DNA of 6,776 bases, taken from NCBI GenBank assembly GCA_028696285.1, contig JAQVHJ010000136.1, positions 1-6,776 on the forward strand, in the 5' to 3' direction. The DNA is from a bacterium (lineage in GTDB: Bacteria; AUK180; JAQVHJ01). The position numbers were made by a program, and so were the translations under genes. Positions 4,495-6,776 of this stretch are shown one piece after another. Each line of letters starts with the position of its first letter. The first letter of the stretch is position 1. Below the pieces are notes generated by a model. The model worked only from the letters and a program-made list of their open reading frames with translations. It searched no databases and had not been told where the DNA came from.

Positions 4495-5973
4495 ATGAGT
4501 TATTTTTCCCGGACATACTTTAGCCTGCCGGTGATCCTTTTGATATTACTTGTACTGCATTTTTTCCCATTTTCTACGTTTGCATCAGGACTTTCAGAAA
4601 ATTTAAACGAGAGTAAAACATTAACTTCTCAAAAACTTTCAGCAGAAGAGAAGAAGGAAGCGATTGACCAGCTTTCGGTTATATCAAAAGTATTCGTTGA
4701 GGTCGCAGCAGAGGTGAAACCTGCTGTGGTGAACATTAATACGGAAACAACTATCTCAGGAAATCTCCCGTCTAATTCAGACGACCCGTACTTTGATTTT
4801 TATTTCAATCCGAATCAGCCGAGAAAGAGCCAGGGCTTGGGGTCAGGGTTTATTATTAATAACGAAGGACTTATTCTTACTAATTACCACGTAATTCAGG
4901 ATGCAAAGACGATAAGTGTCCGTTTATCTGACCAGCGTGAGTTTGAAGCGAAGTTAATAGGCTCTGACGAACAGTCAGATGTTGCATTGATAAAGATAGA
5001 AGGAGAGAATCTCCCGGTTGCAAAACTCGGAGATAGTGACAAGGTCCAGGTAGGGGAATGGGTGATAGCTGTAGGGAGCCCGTTCTCTTTCGAGTTTACA
5101 GTAACTGCCGGGATAATAAGCGCAATGAAGCGTTCCGGGGTTACCGGGGCACGTTTTGAAAATTATATTCAGACAGATGCTGCAATAAATCCCGGGAACA
5201 GCGGCGGTCCCCTGGTTAATCTAAACGGTGAGGTGATCGGGATTAATACAGCAATAGTATCACGGTCAGGAGGATTCCAGGGATTAGGTTTTGCGATACC
5301 CATTAATTTTGTTAAAGCGATCATTCCACAACTTCAGGATTACGGTGAAGTAAAACACGGAGTAATCGGGGTTGCAGTACAGCCTCTTGATAAGGACCTT
5401 GCAAAGAAATATAACATACCTGAAAACAACGGAGTAATAATCTCGGAAGTTTATAAAGATTCACCCGCGGAAAAGGAAGGCTTGGTAAAAGGAGATATCA
5501 TTCTGGAAGTAAATTCAAGGAAGATAGACTCAGTTAATTCATTTATTTTCGAGATAGGCATGATATTAATCGGCGCAAAGGCCGAAATGAAGGTCTTTCA
5601 CGAAGGCCAGGAAAAACAGGTATCTGTTGAAGTAGCTCCTGCAGAGTCTGTGATTTTTCAGGAAGCAGGGAAGGATTCGGTAACAGATAAAGAGCTTGGA
5701 CTAACCGTTTCAAATATTACAGAAACTTTAGCAAAGCAGTACAAAATTTCCCCGGGGATTAAGGGTGTAGTTATTATTGAGTTAAAGAGCAATTCGGTAG
5801 CCGGAAAGTCAGAATTAAAAGAAGGAAATATAATTACAGAGATCAACAGAAAGAAGATAAACAATGTTGAAGATTACAAGAAAGAGATTTCCAAAGCAAA
5901 TATAAAGAACGGAATATTATTTTTAATCAATAAAGACAATTCATCGGAATATATAATTTTAGAACAGAAATAA
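4495..5973 (+). CDS. Do/HtrA (DegP/DegQ-like) periplasmic serine endoprotease
   Basis: A 492-residue secreted protease/chaperone that would degrade or hold misfolded periplasmic and outer-membrane proteins. The N-terminus has a signal peptide with a long hydrophobic core (about 11-26) and a likely TFA|S cleavage after residue 30. The trypsin-like domain (about 60-275) has a complete triad: His132 in LTNYHVIQDA, Asp162 in SDVALIKI and Ser236 in NPGNSGGPLVN. Two PDZ domains follow: PDZ1 about 286-380 (HGVIGVAVQPL, SPAEKEGLVKGDII) and PDZ2 about 399-485 (LGLTVSNIT, LKEGNIITEINRKKI). This serine domain plus two PDZ layout matches DegP/DegQ rather than the single-PDZ DegS. The segment before the catalytic core is acidic and short (about 88-112), so the regulatory LA-type loop is small. 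The start is fixed by AAGGAGGAG 5 nt upstream. Tandem stops TAA TAA end it. The gene is probably a separate unit from the receptor because a terminator and a repeat-filled gap lie between. DegP and DegQ cannot be told apart here. Confidence 0.97.
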   Translation: MSYFSRTYFSLPVILLILLVLHFFPFSTFASGLSENLNESKTLTSQKLSAEEKKEAIDQLSVISKVFVEVAAEVKPAVVNINTETTISGNLPSNSDDPYFDFYFNPNQPRKSQGLGSGFIINNEGLILTNYHVIQDAKTISVRLSDQREFEAKLIGSDEQSDVALIKIEGENLPVAKLGDSDKVQVGEWVIAVGSPFSFEFTVTAGIISAMKRSGVTGARFENYIQTDAAINPGNSGGPLVNLNGEVIGINTAIVSRSGGFQGLGFAIPINFVKAIIPQLQDYGEVKHGVIGVAVQPLDKDLAKKYNIPENNGVIISEVYKDSPAEKEGLVKGDIILEVNSRKIDSVNSFIFEIGMILIGAKAEMKVFHEGQEKQVSVEVAPAESVIFQEAGKDSVTDKELGLTVSNITETLAKQYKISPGIKGVVIIELKSNSVAGKSELKEGNIITEINRKKINNVEDYKKEISKANIKNGILFLINKDNSSEYIILEQK

Positions 5974-5975
5974 TA

Positions 5976-6048
5976 ACGTGATTCGAAAACGAAAGAATTG
6001 TTTTACATACGTTTGATACGAGATGTAGGGGCGAAGGGCCTTCGCCCG
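5976..6048 (+). repeat. Composite repeat CGTGATTCGAAA...TGTAGGGGC, copy 2
   Basis: Begins inside the second stop codon of the protease gene: ACGTGATTCGAAAA, then AATTGTTTTACATAC, TACGAGATGTAGGGGC and a perfect 8-bp hairpin GGGCGAAG-GGC-CTTCGCCC (6029-6047). The hairpin might slow or end transcription from the protease gene, but no T-run follows, so I do not call it a terminator. Confidence 0.72.
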
Positions 6049-6129
6049 TATCATCATTATTTAAAACCTTAATATTATCAGAAAATAACATGATTTTCAA
6101 AATAAATAACGGTGCAAGCTTCCGGGAAT

Positions 6130-6149
6130 GTAAACCATGTAGGGTTTAC
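6130..6149. repeat. GTAG-loop hairpin, GTAAACC arms
   Basis: A 7-bp perfect stem (6130-6136 with 6143-6149) closes the loop ATGTAG. It shares its centre with the hairpin at 3811-3834, while the arms differ at paired positions. Confidence 0.7.
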
Positions 6150-6263
6150 CCTATTACGGACACCCTTCTTTTTGTTTTAAACATGGAGAACAAAGATAGA
6201 AGAATTTTTCACCGGAGAGAGCGCAGAGAATTTGTTTAACCGCGGAAGCTCTGAAGGATGATA

Positions 6264-6368
6264 ATTTACTTATCTACTTTAAGATATTTATAAAGTAATG
6301 AACCAAAGATCAATTGTTACTTAAAGAGAAATTGAATGTCTTTTTTGACATGGATTAACGGGATTAAG
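6264..6368 (+). repeat. Mosaic core repeat, copy 5, with ATGGATTAACGGGATTAA tail
   Basis: Nearly the same as copy 2 through ACTTTAAGAT, AAAGTAATGAACCAAAGATC and GTTACTTAAAGAGAAATTGA. The tail is instead TGACATGGATTAACGGGATT (6347-6366), a word belonging to another widely dispersed repeat family. The same frame with a different module is the main evidence for modularity. Confidence 0.8.
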
Positions 6369-6387
6369 AAGAGAAGATAAAACAATA

Positions 6388-6500
6388 TTTACTTAGTTGA
6401 TTTTAAATTAATATAGATATATCGAATTAAATATCAATGGATACTTAAACAGCGATTGAATGTGATATTTCACCACGGAGAACACTGAGAACACGGAGAA
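6388..6500 (+). repeat. Mosaic core repeat, copy 6, with CACCACGGAGAACACTGAGA tail
   Basis: Opens with TTTACTTAGTTGATTTTAAA like copy 3, then GGATACTTAAACAGCGATTG and AATGTGATATTT, then the tail CACCACGGAGAACACTGAGA plus ACACGGAGAA (6471-6500). It follows copy 5 in the same order and at about the same spacing as copies 2 and 3. Confidence 0.8.
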
Positions 6501-6541
6501 AAATATATTTATCTCGATTTGATTACTCGGTCTGATTACTG

Positions 6542-6564
6542 AAAATTCAACAGCGTTGAATTTT
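6542..6564. repeat. Perfect hairpin AAAATTCAAC/GTTGAATTTT
   Basis: A 10-bp perfect stem with an AGC loop, the longest uninterrupted stem in the window. It is followed by the tandem GGGACTTGTA (6572-6581 and 6583-6592). Its right arm ends in TTTT, but no upstream gene reaches it. Confidence 0.65.
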
Positions 6565-6668
6565 ATGGACAGGGACTTGTACGGGACTTGTAAGAGAAAA
6601 AAAATATGTATTTCACCATGAAGGGTATAATTGTGATTTGTGAACCGTGATTTGAAAGAAAAATATTT

Positions 6669-6705
6669 TTTCACCGCAGAGGACGCAGAGGCCGCAGAGA
6701 AGAAA
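6669..6705 (+). repeat. CACCGCAGAGGACGCAGAG tail array
   Basis: Three tandem CGCAGAG-type words (CACCGCAGAGGACGCAGAG, then GCCGCAGAGAAG), the same type as 346-363. It is preceded by GTGAACCGTGATTTGAAA rather than by the mosaic core, so this tail also occurs without that frame. Confidence 0.7.
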
Positions 6706-6734
6706 TATAATTTTGAAGAATTAAATATTTATCC

Positions 6735-6776
6735 ATCCCGTAGGGATAGAACGATATTAGCCCACCATTTCAATGG
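6735..6776. repeat. ATCCC-GTA-GGGAT hairpin and truncated CCCACCATT palindrome
   Basis: ATCCC (6735-6739), loop GTA, GGGAT (6743-6747) is followed by CCCACCATTTCAATGG, the left part of a palindrome cut by the window edge (CCATT-TC-AATGG visible). The paired hairpins look like the start of another dispersed element. Confidence 0.6.

Larger units (their letters stand above)
5977..6776. other. Gene-free, repeat-filled downstream region
   Basis: No credible gene follows the protease. The region holds the composite repeat, GTAG-loop hairpins, several ACCGCAGAG-type tails (6208-6230, 6236-6256, 6669-6705), two mosaic core units, a 10-bp hairpin and a short tandem. Copies of GTGAACCGTGATTYGAAA occur at 4318-4335 and 6640-6657. 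Confidence 0.75.

Noticed and set aside
6029..6047. Terminator for the protease gene
   Set aside because: The stem is strong, but GTATCATC follows instead of a T-run, and the same hairpin context occurs as a dispersed repeat at 4119-4142.
6408..6674. Minus-strand open frame of 88 codons
   Set aside because: Its FSVFSVFSVV stretch is the reverse translation of the CACCACGGAGAACACTGAGA tail. There is no start signal or family resemblance.

Overview
The window carries two complete protein genes, both on the + strand: an outer-membrane TonB-dependent receptor (1200-3737) and a periplasmic HtrA/Do-type serine protease with two PDZ domains (4495-5973). Both proteins need an outer membrane and periplasm, so the source is a diderm (Gram-negative) bacterium. 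The AT-rich non-coding DNA, the carboxypeptidase-regulatory-like domain at the receptor N-terminus, the acidic D-x-G-x-G-N-G loop in the barrel and the heavy load of dispersed repeats suggest an uncultured-type lineage of the FCB group (Cloacimonadota, Marinimicrobia or KSB1-like). That placement is inference from style; no phylogenetic marker is present.

Layout. 1-1060: no convincing gene. It is filled with a mosaic repeat family: an AT-rich core of about 55-60 nt followed by interchangeable GC-richer modules. Copies lie on both strands, and two of them form a large imperfect inverted duplication (about 261-731). 1068-1200: a textbook sigma-70 promoter and a leader of about 100 nt carrying an extra, unused-looking Shine-Dalgarno. 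1200-3737: the receptor, closed by tandem stops and a strong intrinsic terminator (3761-3797). 3798-4480: nearly 700 nt of non-coding DNA made of hairpin repeats, including three copies of a 42-nt arm, short GTGATTC tandems and GTAG-loop hairpins. 4495-5973: the protease with a strong ribosome binding site. 5977-6776: again only repeats, including a two-unit block that repeats, in the same orientation, the block at 92-347 on the other side of the genes.

How the genes relate. The terminator and the long repeat-filled gap argue against one operon. A functional link is plausible but general: Do proteases police folding of outer-membrane barrels such as this receptor. No TonB/ExbBD, SusD-like lipoprotein or substrate enzyme is in view, so the receptor's cargo cannot be named.

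I see no undescribed protein system. The unusual content is the repeat landscape: conserved frames with swapped inner modules, hairpins whose arms vary compensatorily around a fixed loop, and homologous blocks bracketing the gene pair. Tails of the ACCGCAGAGGACGCAGAG and ATGGATTAACGGGATTAA type are familiar from many draft genomes; the core frame that carries them here is what deserves a wider search.
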